Source: Bacteroidales bacterium (lineage in GTDB: Bacteria; Bacteroidota; Bacteroidia; Bacteroidales; P3). From it: a DNA stretch of 8,295 bases. The stretch lies in NCBI GenBank assembly GCA_023227645.1, contig JALNVJ010000060.1, positions 1-8,295 of the forward strand, given 5' to 3'. How positions within the stretch are numbered: the first letter of the stretch is position 1; every line of letters begins with the position of its first letter. Made by a program: the position numbers and the translations under genes. The notes under the pieces are model-generated. The model had not been told where the DNA came from. It saw only the letters and a list, made by a program, of their open reading frames with translations, and made no database searches. This document shows positions 1 through 6,316 of the stretch, piece after piece.

Positions 1-54
1 AACTCGTGACCCCTTCCTTACCAAGGAAGTACTCTACCACTGAGCTACAACGGC
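1..54 (-). tRNA. tRNA-Thr (GGT anticodon), 3' part cut by window edge
   Basis: Read on the minus strand, the gene begins with acceptor strand GCCGTTG. It continues with a D arm (GCTC/GAGT), an anticodon stem CTTCC/GGAAG enclosing loop TTGGTAA, and the first strand of the T arm (ACGAG) followed by TT. The anticodon is GGT, which reads the threonine codon ACC. The first 54 nt are present; the rest of the T arm and the 3' acceptor strand lie beyond position 1. It is the last of four leftward tRNA genes. By analogy with the thrU-tyrU-glyT-thrT-tufB arrangement, the elongation factor Tu gene is expected next, outside the window. Confidence 0.95.
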
Positions 55-74
55 TTAACATTATTTATGCCAAT

Positions 75-106
75 AAGAACGAGTCAGTATACCCTAACTC
101 GCTCTT
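75..106 (-). other. 13-bp RNA hairpin in the tRNA-Gly/tRNA-Thr spacer
   Basis: On the minus strand, AAGAGCGAGTTAG pairs with CTGACTCGTTCTT over 13 contiguous pairs, two of them G·U, closing a GGTATA hexaloop. The G·U pairs would become C/A mismatches in a plus-strand RNA, so the fold suits the leftward tRNA transcript. The 3' arm continues into the T-rich sequence TTCTTATT. It could be a processing site for the tRNA precursor, or a partial terminator or attenuator before the last tRNA and the presumed tuf gene. The pairing is seen; the role is inferred. Confidence 0.6.
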
Positions 107-117
107 TTGAAGCTTTG

Positions 118-190
118 AGCGGAAGACGGGGCTCGAACCCGCCACCTATAGCTTGGAAGGCTATCGCTCTACCAAATGAGCTACTTCCGC
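118..190 (-). tRNA. tRNA-Gly (TCC anticodon)
   Basis: A complete 73-nt cloverleaf on the minus strand. The acceptor stem is GCGGAAG/CTTCCGC with discriminator T. The D stem is GCTC/GAGC, the anticodon stem ATAGC/GCTAT with loop CTTCCAA, and the T stem GCGGG/CCCGT (one G·T pair) with loop TTCGAGC. Anticodon TCC reads GGA and related glycine codons. The 3' CCA is not encoded: the bases after the discriminator are CA, so CCA must be added after transcription. It is followed by a hairpin-containing spacer before tRNA-Thr(GGT). Confidence 0.97.
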
Positions 191-240
191 TTGTCTAATT
201 TAAACACTATGCCTATTAAGTTAAAATAAACATTAATTTG

Positions 241-322
241 TGGGAAGGGTTGGATTCGAACCAACGAAGGCGTCGCCAACAGATTTACAGTCTGCCCCAT
301 TTAACCACTCTGGAACCTTCCC
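241..322 (-). tRNA. tRNA-Tyr (GTA anticodon)
   Basis: A complete 82-nt class II tRNA on the minus strand. The acceptor stem is GGGAAGG/CCTTCCC with discriminator A. The anticodon loop is CTGTAAA with anticodon GTA (tyrosine). The variable arm is long, as expected for bacterial tRNA-Tyr, and the T arm is GTTGG/CCAAC around TTCGAAT. The 3' CCA is not encoded. Only 10 nt separate it from the upstream tRNA-Thr(TGT), which supports co-transcription. Confidence 0.97.
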
Positions 323-332
323 TTAATTTATG

Positions 333-406
333 AGCCGATGGAGGGATTCGAACCCCCGACCAGCTGATTACAAATCAGCTGCTCTGGCCAACTGAGCTAC
401 ATCGGC
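333..406 (-). tRNA. tRNA-Thr (TGT anticodon)
   Basis: A complete 74-nt cloverleaf on the minus strand. The acceptor stem is GCCGATG/CATCGGC with discriminator T. The D stem is GCTC/GAGC, the anticodon stem GCTGA/TCAGC with loop TTTGTAA, and the T stem GGGGG/CCCTC (one G·T pair) with loop TTCGAAT. Anticodon TGT reads ACA-type threonine codons. The 3' CCA is not encoded; the bases after the discriminator are CA. This is the first gene of the leftward tRNA operon, directly downstream of the candidate promoter at 435-442. Confidence 0.97.
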
Positions 407-434
407 ATTTTCCCTATTTAATTAAAAGGGATTG

Positions 435-442
435 CAAAATTA
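435..442 (-). promoter_or_regulatory. Candidate -7 box of the tRNA operon (proximal)
   Basis: The minus strand reads TAATTTTG, followed by C, which matches the Bacteroidota -7 consensus TAnnTTTG. Transcription from here would begin about 25-30 nt before tRNA-Thr(TGT), a sensible leader length. A short inverted repeat, TCCCT (411-415) with AGGGA (427-431), falls in the start region. No clear TTG -33 element is visible at the expected distance, so the call rests on the -7 match and its position alone. Confidence 0.45.
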
Positions 443-552
443 TAATTTTTTTCTGATATGACCTATTATTTTCTCATTTTAATTGAAAAATGTTCATTCT
501 AATTTGCCAATCAGATATTTCAAAGAGCAATCACTTTGTTGAAAAGAGAGTG

Positions 553-560
553 CAAAAATA
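553..560 (-). promoter_or_regulatory. Candidate -7 box of the tRNA operon (distal)
   Basis: The minus strand reads TATTTTTG, followed by CA, a second match to TAnnTTTG, about 118 bp upstream of the proximal one. A run of eight T followed by eight A (585-600) is centred about 36 bp upstream of the box. That is the range where an A/T-rich upstream element of a strong stable-RNA promoter would lie. No -33 TTG at proper spacing was found. Use of this promoter would give a leader of about 140 nt before the first tRNA. Confidence 0.3.
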
Positions 561-681
561 CTAACTTTCAACATCCCTACCTAATTTTTTTTAAAAAAAA
601 CTTGTAAAACATATTCCCCAAAAAGCCAACTACATTAAAATGAAATATTTGATTTTAAACAAAAGAGGGGTTAATTAATAA

Positions 682-1419
682 TCAGTGACAGAATTTAAGT
701 TGTTTTAAGTCTGCAAATATCCTAGTTTCATCCTTTTTTATCAATATAAGATGACCGAACTGATTAACATCTAAAATTTTTGCATTAAGGAAAACTCCTT
801 CATACTTATATTGAGCCCATTCATTATAATATAAAAGTTTTGACAAATACTCATCCTTATAATTAGAACAAATACTATCCTTCAATCTATTATATCTATT
901 ATAAATACATTCAAGTAATTCAAACAAAACATTCTCAATATCAAATTCATACCCTAGCTCCATTTTTATTGAAGTTGGATTAGGAACATTTAGAAAAGAT
1001 ACCTGATTAACATTTAGCCCAATCCCACATATTGAAAATGAAAAATCTTCGCCCAGCAATTTATTATTAACCAGAATCCCAGCAATTTTATTCTTCTTTA
1101 TATATATATCGTTAGGCCACTTGATATAAACATTTTTGATATACTTAGATAAAAAATCATAAATCCCAAGAGAAAGAATTTGTGTAATAAGAAACTGATC
1201 AGCTATATTAATAAAACTAGGTTTAAGCAAGATAGAAAAAGTCAAATTTTTACCATTCTCTGTTTCCCATATATTTCTATTTTGTCCTCTACCTCTAGTT
1301 TGATCTTTAGCAATAAGAATAGTCCATTCAGGTAATTCACTCAAATCTTCTTCCATTAAACTACTCTGAGTTGAAGCCAGAGATTCATAAGATAGTATAT
1401 AGTATTTATTTTTACTCAT
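682..1419 (-). CDS. birA: Biotin--[acetyl-CoA-carboxylase] ligase, catalytic domain only
   Basis: This enzyme activates biotin as biotinyl-AMP and transfers it to the lysine of biotin carboxyl carrier domains, such as that of acetyl-CoA carboxylase. The 245-aa protein shows the BPL/LplA catalytic fold signatures in order: a substrate-contact Ser-Thr-Gln near residues 16-18, the biotinyl-AMP loop RGRGQNRNIW at 42-51, KWPND at 100-104, KIAGIL at 111-116 with the lysine expected for catalysis, and GIGLNVNQ at 132-139. A small C-terminal domain follows. There is no N-terminal helix-turn-helix, so unlike E. coli BirA it should not be a DNA-binding repressor (group I ligase). The ATG at 1419 is the only sensible start, because an in-frame TGA lies at 1425-1423, two codons upstream. 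No Shine-Dalgarno is visible. It is transcribed away from the rsfS operon and has its own candidate promoter at 1448-1455. Confidence 0.93.
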   Translation of the reverse strand: MSKNKYYILSYESLASTQSSLMEEDLSELPEWTILIAKDQTRGRGQNRNIWETENGKNLTFSILLKPSFINIADQFLITQILSLGIYDFLSKYIKNVYIKWPNDIYIKKNKIAGILVNNKLLGEDFSFSICGIGLNVNQVSFLNVPNPTSIKMELGYEFDIENVLFELLECIYNRYNRLKDSICSNYKDEYLSKLLYYNEWAQYKYEGVFLNAKILDVNQFGHLILIKKDETRIFADLKQLKFCH

Positions 1420-1447
1420 TAATCATATAATTATAAAAACGACGTTA

Positions 1448-1455
1448 CAAATATA
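1448..1455 (-). promoter_or_regulatory. Candidate birA promoter (-7 box)
   Basis: The minus strand reads TATATTTG, an exact TAnnTTTG match. A TTTTGG sequence (minus strand, about 1482-1477) lies close to the expected -33 TTTG position. Transcription would start near 1441-1445, giving a leader of about 25 nt before the birA ATG. A short palindrome, AACG-A-CGTT (1438-1446), overlaps the predicted start point. Confidence 0.55.
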
Positions 1456-1652
1456 AGTAGATTTAATGGTTAAGAGCCAAAATATAAAAAAAAAGTCAAT
1501 ATAAAGGAATAGTTTACTCAAAGCCAAGGATAAATCTATTAAAACAAAGAGACAGAAAATTTGATCTATAAATAAGGGGAAAATAAGAATAAAAAACATA
1601 CAATAAACAAAATAAAGATAGTTCACAAATCATTAACTACAAATAAAAATAT

Positions 1653-1670
1653 AACGAAATTCATTTCGTT
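1653..1670. promoter_or_regulatory. Perfect 8+8 bp inverted repeat at the rsfS -33 position; candidate operator
   Basis: AACGAAAT and ATTTCGTT form a perfect inverted repeat separated by TC. Its centre (1661.5) is 26 bp upstream of the centre of the -7 box at 1684-1691, where the -33 element of a Bacteroidota promoter should be, and no TTTG is found there. A dimeric regulator could bind it, as an activator replacing the -33 contact or as a repressor occluding it. It is followed by GG rather than a T run, so it does not look like an intrinsic terminator. The symmetry is seen; the function is inferred. Confidence 0.4.
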
Positions 1671-1683
1671 GGTTATTATTTTA

Positions 1684-1691
1684 TATATTTG
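1684..1691 (+). promoter_or_regulatory. Candidate promoter of the rsfS-mtgA operon (-7 box)
   Basis: TATATTTG, followed by C, matches the Bacteroidota -7 consensus exactly. Transcription would begin around 1696-1700, leaving a leader of only about 15 nt before the rsfS ATG at 1713. A normal -33 TTTG is not seen; the 1653-1670 inverted repeat occupies that position. This is the only good promoter match upstream of the seven-gene rightward cluster. Confidence 0.6.
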
Positions 1692-1712
1692 CAAGTTAAA
1701 TAAATCACTTAA

Positions 1713-2093
1713 ATGGCAGTAAAGAAAAAAGAAAATAAATTATCCCAAATTATGGTTGAGATAGCAATCAAAGGGATGCAAGAGAAAAAAGGAAGAGAAA
1801 TAACAACAATAGATTTGCGGAATGTCGAAGGTTCATTATTTGATTACTATGTTATTTGTACAGGAAATTCTCCTTCACATGTTGATACAATAACAGAATC
1901 TGTCGATACAGAAATTAAAAAAACAATGGGAATAAATCCTAAAAGAGTTGAAGGACTTCAAAATTGTCAATGGGTTTTATTAGATTATTTCGATGTAATA
2001 ATCCATGTTATGCTTGAAGAGACGAGAGATTTCTACAGAATTGAACAAATGTGGAAAGATGCTCCTCAAACTCAACTGGAGAATATAGATTAA
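1713..2093 (+). CDS. rsfS: Ribosomal silencing factor RsfS (Iojap/DUF143 family)
   Basis: RsfS binds ribosomal protein L14 (uL14) on the 50S subunit and blocks joining with 30S, which lowers translation when nutrients are scarce. At 126 aa the protein is of normal family length and covers the whole domain. Family blocks visible are DYYVICTGNSPSHV (residues 44-57), a Trp followed by LLDYFDVIIHVM (87-99), and RDFYRIEQMWKDA (105-117). The position after DY, usually Gly in sequences I recall, is Phe93 here. Start: the first ATG after the -7 box; its upstream region is A-rich without a Shine-Dalgarno, as usual in this phylum. It is the first gene of the operon, 16 nt before ftsH. Linking a ribosome brake to FtsH and lipid-synthesis genes suggests joint response to growth state (inference). 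Confidence 0.93.
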   Translation: MAVKKKENKLSQIMVEIAIKGMQEKKGREITTIDLRNVEGSLFDYYVICTGNSPSHVDTITESVDTEIKKTMGINPKRVEGLQNCQWVLLDYFDVIIHVMLEETRDFYRIEQMWKDAPQTQLENID

Positions 2094-2109
2094 TAGATTA
2101 GAGATATTT

Positions 2110-4197
2110 ATGAATACAAACGATTCAAAAAATAAAAAACCCAATTTCAAAAATCCTTTAGGCAAAAAGCCTAAATTTACATTTAGTATATATTGGATAT
2201 ATATTGCAATATTTATTTTTATTGGTATTTTATTTTTTACCGACAGTGGAGATAATAAAATTAATAAAGAAATTGGCTGGGATAAATTGCAACAAGTCTT
2301 ATTAAAAAAGGACTACACTAAAATTACAGTAATAAATAAAGAATTTGCTGAAATTTATATTAAGGCAGAGGCTTTAGAGTCAGATACAATATATAATGAT
2401 TTAAAACCAAAATCAGGGCTTTTCGGGAACCAATCTTCACCAAAGAATGCTTTCTATGTATATAAATTTGGTGATTTTCTTTATTTTAGAGATCAACTAA
2501 AGGATGTAGAAAACCAATGGATAGCAAAAGATACAATTGGAGCATTAAGCGAATCTCGTAAAAATGAAATTATAAGTTCCAATAGAATAATTCTAACCAA
2601 TGAAACAAGGAAAAACTTCTGGGGTGATAGTCTATCTTTCATCCTCCCTTTTTTAATAATAATTGTAATTTGGATAGTGTTTTTCAGAATGATGAGAGGT
2701 GGCAGCTCTGGTAGTGGAGGAGGAATGGGTGGAGGAATTTTCAATGTTGGAAAATCCAAAGCACGACTCTACGATAAGGAAAACGATGTTAAAGTTACCT
2801 TTGCAGATGTTGCGGGATTGGAAGGTGCCAAGGTTGAAGTTATGGAGATTGTTGATTTCCTTAAAAACTCAAAGAAATATACAGATTTGGGAGGAAAAAT
2901 TCCAAAAGGAGCCCTATTAGTTGGACTTCCAGGGACAGGAAAAACATTATTAGCAAAAGCAGTTGCAGGAGAAGCAAAGGTTCCTTTCTTCTCAATTTCT
3001 GGTTCTGACTTTGTGGAGATGTTTGTTGGTGTTGGAGCTTCAAGGGTTAGAGATTTATTTAAGACAGCAAAAGAAAAAGCTCCATGTATAATTTTCATTG
3101 ATGAGATTGATGCAATAGGTAGAGCAAGGGGAAAGAATTTGGCATCTGGTTCAAATGATGAAAGAGAAAACACCCTCAACCAATTACTTACCGAAATGGA
3201 TGGTTTTGGAACAAATGCTGGAGTAATTATTCTTGCAGCAACTAACCGTGCAGATGTTTTAGATAAAGCATTATTACGAGCAGGTCGTTTTGATCGTCAA
3301 ATATATGTTGATCTACCTGACTTAATTGAAAGAAAAGCAATATTCAAGGTTCACACCCAGACCCTTAAATTTAATAAGAAAGAAGTGGATTTAGGTTTTC
3401 TTGCCAGACAAACCCCTGGATTTTCTGGAGCAGATATTGCTAATGTTTGTAATGAGTCAGCACTTATTGCAGCAAGACACAATAAGAAACTAATAGGCAA
3501 ACAAGATTTTCTTGATGCAATTGATAGAATTGTTGGAGGGTTGGAGAAAAAGAATAAAGTAATTGCACCAAACGAAAAGAAAACAATTGCATATCACGAG
3601 GCAGGTCATGCCTCAGTTAGCTGGATGCTTGAACATGCGCACCCACTAGTTAAGGTAACAATTGTTCCAAGAGGTCAAGCCCTTGGTGCAGCATGGTACC
3701 TGCCTGAAGAAAGACAGATAACAACTAAAACTCAGATGCTTCATCAAATGATTTCTCTACTTGGAGGACGTGCCTCTGAAGAGATTGTATTTGGAGAAGT
3801 TTCAACTGGAGCTTTAAATGACCTTGAAAGAACCACAAAGATGGCATATTCAATGGTTGCATACTATGGATTGAATAACGAGATAGGAAATATCAGCTAC
3901 TACGACTCCACAGGACAGTCTGAATATGGTTTCACAAAGCCTTTCTCCGAAAAAACGGCAGAAAGGATTGACACTGAAATCCATAAAATGATTGAAGAGG
4001 CATATATAAAAGCTAAGGAAATATTAAAAGAAAATAGAGAAAAGCTCGATACACTTGCACTGCTTTTACTCGAAAAAGAAGTAATATTTAGAGAGGACTT
4101 GGAAAGAATCTTTGGTAAACGCCCATTCGATGAAGAGAAGAAAGATGAAAACGAACTACTCGAAGAAGGAGAAGAAACCAAGTCGGAAGAAATTTAG
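2110..4197 (+). CDS. ftsH: ATP-dependent zinc metalloprotease FtsH
   Basis: A membrane-anchored hexameric AAA+ protease that extracts and degrades misfolded membrane proteins and selected cytosolic regulators. The 695-aa protein shows, in order: transmembrane segment at about 23-44, a periplasmic domain to about 170, a second transmembrane segment at about 175-193, and a glycine-rich linker (197-209). The AAA+ module then has Walker A GLPGTGKT (272-279), the pore motif FVEMFVGVGASR around 301-312, Walker B CIIFIDEIDAI (326-336), and a second region of homology with arginines at 390 and 393. The protease domain has the zinc site HEAGH (496-500) and the likely third zinc ligand Asp571 in TGALNDLE. 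The tail (675-695) is highly acidic. LGAAWYLPEERQITT (525-539) is typical of Bacteroidota FtsH. Position 273 is Leu where FtsH proteins usually have Pro. All catalytic residues are present. No strong Shine-Dalgarno; the gene follows rsfS by 16 nt. Confidence 0.97.
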   Translation: MNTNDSKNKKPNFKNPLGKKPKFTFSIYWIYIAIFIFIGILFFTDSGDNKINKEIGWDKLQQVLLKKDYTKITVINKEFAEIYIKAEALESDTIYNDLKPKSGLFGNQSSPKNAFYVYKFGDFLYFRDQLKDVENQWIAKDTIGALSESRKNEIISSNRIILTNETRKNFWGDSLSFILPFLIIIVIWIVFFRMMRGGSSGSGGGMGGGIFNVGKSKARLYDKENDVKVTFADVAGLEGAKVEVMEIVDFLKNSKKYTDLGGKIPKGALLVGLPGTGKTLLAKAVAGEAKVPFFSISGSDFVEMFVGVGASRVRDLFKTAKEKAPCIIFIDEIDAIGRARGKNLASGSNDERENTLNQLLTEMDGFGTNAGVIILAATNRADVLDKALLRAGRFDRQIYVDLPDLIERKAIFKVHTQTLKFNKKEVDLGFLARQTPGFSGADIANVCNESALIAARHNKKLIGKQDFLDAIDRIVGGLEKKNKVIAPNEKKTIAYHEAGHASVSWMLEHAHPLVKVTIVPRGQALGAAWYLPEERQITTKTQMLHQMISLLGGRASEEIVFGEVSTGALNDLERTTKMAYSMVAYYGLNNEIGNISYYDSTGQSEYGFTKPFSEKTAERIDTEIHKMIEEAYIKAKEILKENREKLDTLALLLLEKEVIFREDLERIFGKRPFDEEKKDENELLEEGEETKSEEI

Positions 4198-4210
4198 GTA
4201 ATAAATACTT

Positions 4211-4819
4211 GTGAAAGGAAATTCTGAAAAAGGAAAAGTGTTAAAGCTTATCCGTAATTCTTTGCTTGAAAAGGCTGATATCCCATATTCAAATTTAGAT
4301 ATGGACGCCAATATTTACGCTCCAATAAATGACGATCCAGTAATGGTATTTGCTGAATCAATTGTTGGAAATGGAGGCAAATTTGTCTATTGTAAGGATG
4401 AAGAAGATATGATTAATAAGCTTCAGTCCTTAATTGAATATAGGAATTGGTCCAATCAAATCCTCTCCTACAGCAATGGGTTACAGGATTTCCTAATAAC
4501 AAATGGTATTCACACTAAAACAATTAAGAAAGAAAAGCCTGAGGTTGGAATAACTCTTTGTCATAGTGTTTCAGCAAGGAATAGCATAATTACAATTACT
4601 TCAAAACAAGTTGATAATAATGATTTTATCAAGCTACCTAATATATTAATAGTTATAAGTTTTACTTCTCAAATTGAAAAAGATTTAAGAACAAGCCTTA
4701 ATCAATTATCTAAAGAAATGCCAACATTTATAACTACACTAAATCCAAACTATTTATTAAAAGAAGAAATAAAAGAATTATATCTTTTTACTGTTGAAAA
4801 TATAATTCAAACTAATTAG
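4211..4819 (+). CDS. LUD-domain (LutC/YkgG-like) protein, role unknown
   Basis: A 202-aa soluble protein with no transmembrane segment or signal peptide. I assign it to the LUD (LutC/YkgG) family from its overall pattern: an N-terminal helix, a block GGKFVYCKDEEDMINKL (55-71), and a core with VGITLCHSVSARNS (112-125), ITSKQ (129-133) and ILIVISFTSQIEKDL (145-159). These resemble the central strands of the LUD fold. LutC works with LutA and LutB in lactate oxidation, but no lutA/lutB partners or iron-sulfur cysteine motifs are here, so that role cannot be assumed. The start is GTG at 4211: an in-frame TAA at 4202-4204 leaves no earlier option, and the next in-frame ATG (codon 31) would remove the first helix. 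It lies 13 nt after ftsH and 8 nt before cdsA. I recall this placement from other Bacteroidota, which suggests a conserved role tied to the operon. Confidence 0.75.
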   Translation: MKGNSEKGKVLKLIRNSLLEKADIPYSNLDMDANIYAPINDDPVMVFAESIVGNGGKFVYCKDEEDMINKLQSLIEYRNWSNQILSYSNGLQDFLITNGIHTKTIKKEKPEVGITLCHSVSARNSIITITSKQVDNNDFIKLPNILIVISFTSQIEKDLRTSLNQLSKEMPTFITTLNPNYLLKEEIKELYLFTVENIIQTN

Positions 4820-4827
4820 TACTGCTT

Positions 4828-5655
4828 ATGAACAATTTTACAAAAAGAACGATAACTGGAGCTGTTTATGTAATTGCAGTTATTTCTGCAATTATGTTTA
4901 ACCCTATAGTCCTTTCTGTTTTTTTTGGATTAATTGCTCTAATATCTCTTTACGAATTCTATAAAAACTCCAAGATAAAACAAATATTTACTCAAAATAT
5001 CTTAGGTTTTGCATTAGCTATAACGGTATATTTAAGCTTTGCACTTAAGGCATTCCAATTAAATAATATATACCCAATTGCCCTATCATTACTATTAACT
5101 TTCCTTATCTTTATTTTTGAACTCTATAATAAAAAAGGAAATCCTTTTACCAATATTGGATATACTATTTTAGGTATAGTTTATATAGTAATACCAATGG
5201 GACTAACCAATTATATTGTCAACCCTACCCTTAGTCCCAACACATTTATCCCAATCCTACTGCTAAGTGTTTTTATACTTGCATGGAGTAATGATACCTT
5301 TGCTTATATGGTTGGAGTTAAATTTGGCAAGAATAGACTGTTTGAAAGAATATCTCCAAAGAAAAGCTGGGAAGGATTTTTTGGTGGCTTTATAGCAGTT
5401 CAAATTGCATCCATAATCCTATATAAATTTACCAATACTCCATTATTTTTCTACGACTGGATGATAATTGGAGCTATAGTTTCTATTATTGGCACCTATG
5501 GAGACTTGGTTGAGTCTATGTTTAAGAGAGAAATAGGAGTTAAAGACAGCGGTAATTTACTGCCAGGTCATGGAGGATTTTTAGATAGATTTGATATAAT
5601 GTTTTTCACTATACCATTTGTTTTCACTTACTTGTTTTTAAAATTAAATTTATAA
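4828..5655 (+). CDS. cdsA: Phosphatidate cytidylyltransferase (CDP-diacylglycerol synthase)
   Basis: This integral membrane enzyme converts phosphatidic acid and CTP to CDP-diacylglycerol, the branch-point precursor of phosphatidylethanolamine and anionic phospholipids. The 275-aa protein is strongly hydrophobic, with about eight predicted membrane segments. The conserved C-terminal half contains WSNDTFAY (153-160), SPKKSWEGFFGG (176-187), and the CDS signature starting at Ser230: SMFKRE, then GVKDSG, then PGHGGFLDRFD, ending at Asp256. All invariant Lys, Asp, His and Arg residues of that signature are present. The ATG at 4828 follows the LUD stop by 8 nt, and the stop codon is 4 nt before psd. 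Co-transcription with psd fits supply of phosphatidylethanolamine, the main phospholipid of this phylum. Confidence 0.96.
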   Translation: MNNFTKRTITGAVYVIAVISAIMFNPIVLSVFFGLIALISLYEFYKNSKIKQIFTQNILGFALAITVYLSFALKAFQLNNIYPIALSLLLTFLIFIFELYNKKGNPFTNIGYTILGIVYIVIPMGLTNYIVNPTLSPNTFIPILLLSVFILAWSNDTFAYMVGVKFGKNRLFERISPKKSWEGFFGGFIAVQIASIILYKFTNTPLFFYDWMIIGAIVSIIGTYGDLVESMFKREIGVKDSGNLLPGHGGFLDRFDIMFFTIPFVFTYLFLKLNL

Positions 5656-5659
5656 AGAA

Positions 5660-6316
5660 ATGTATATACATAAAGAAGGTTACAGAATCATTGCAATAAC
5701 AACAATAATAGTTATTGTACTTTTAAGTCTAATGCATCGTTTCATTGATGATTGGAATTGGTATTGGTATTCGCTTTCAGCAGGCATCATTGCTCTTGCC
5801 CTAATAATTATTCGGTTTTTCAGAATTCCAGTACGCGAATTAGTGCATAATCCTGACCAAATAGTTTCATCAGCAGATGGCACAGTAGTAGTTGTTGAAA
5901 GAGTTGTTGAACCAGAATTTCTTAAGACAGAATGTATTCAGATATCAACATTTATGTCTCCAAACAATGTACATGTTAACCGTTATCCAATTTCAGGAAA
6001 GATAATCTACACCAACTATCATAATGGTAAATATCTAATTGCTAAACATCCAAAATCATCAACCCTCAATGAAAGAACTACAATATGTATTGAAACAGAA
6101 AAGGGAACAAGGATTATTGTACGACAAATTGCAGGAGCCTTAGCAAGAAGGATAGTTTGTTATGCAAAAGAAGGACAAGAGGTTCGTCAAGGAGATGAAA
6201 TCGGATTTATTAAGTTTGGATCAAGAGTAGATGTATTTATCCCACTTGAAGCAAATGTCCATGTAGAAATCGAAGACAAAGTTAAAGGAGGCTTGTCGGT
6301 ATTAGCGACTCTATAA
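5660..6316 (+). CDS. psd: Phosphatidylserine decarboxylase proenzyme (short type)
   Basis: Decarboxylates phosphatidylserine to phosphatidylethanolamine at the inner membrane using a pyruvoyl group made by self-cleavage. The 218-aa protein is the short archaeal-type-like form. It has two hydrophobic segments near the N-terminus (about 10-25 and 37-53), SADG (71-74), FMSPNNVHVNRYP (98-110) with a conserved His, RQIAGALARRIVCY (155-168), and the maturation site FGSRVDVF. Cleavage is expected between Gly187 and Ser188, giving a large beta chain and an alpha chain of 31 residues that carries the pyruvoyl group on former Ser188. The ATG at 5660 is 4 nt after cdsA. The partner phosphatidylserine synthase gene (pssA) is absent from the window. 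The stop codon directly abuts the ATG of the next gene. Confidence 0.95.
   Translation: MYIHKEGYRIIAITTIIVIVLLSLMHRFIDDWNWYWYSLSAGIIALALIIIRFFRIPVRELVHNPDQIVSSADGTVVVVERVVEPEFLKTECIQISTFMSPNNVHVNRYPISGKIIYTNYHNGKYLIAKHPKSSTLNERTTICIETEKGTRIIVRQIAGALARRIVCYAKEGQEVRQGDEIGFIKFGSRVDVFIPLEANVHVEIEDKVKGGLSVLATL

Larger units (their letters stand above)
407..681. other. Non-coding region between the tRNA operon and birA
   Basis: This 275-bp AT-rich stretch separates the 5' end of the leftward tRNA operon from the 3' end of birA, which is also leftward. Apart from the two candidate -7 boxes, the short inverted repeat at 411-431 and the T8A8 tract at 585-600, I see nothing identifiable. No convincing intrinsic terminator follows birA: CCCC at 616-619 and GGGG at 667-670 could pair, but only across a loop of about 47 nt. 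Confidence 0.6.

Noticed and set aside
616..670. CCCC/GGGG pairing as a birA terminator
   Set aside because: A 4-bp stem across a loop of about 47 nt is not credible, and no T run follows on the minus strand in the right place.
1423..1626. 67-codon leftward open frame, very hydrophobic, ending 3 nt before birA
   Set aside because: Its Phe/Ile/Leu richness is what random A/T-rich DNA gives, it has no ribosome-binding site, and the candidate birA promoter lies inside it. It may simply be open leader DNA in the birA frame.
2493..3179. Open frames on the minus strand, and in another plus-strand frame, within ftsH
   Set aside because: They are shadows of the strongly conserved ftsH frame; their Ser/Pro/Leu/Phe-rich products resemble no known protein.
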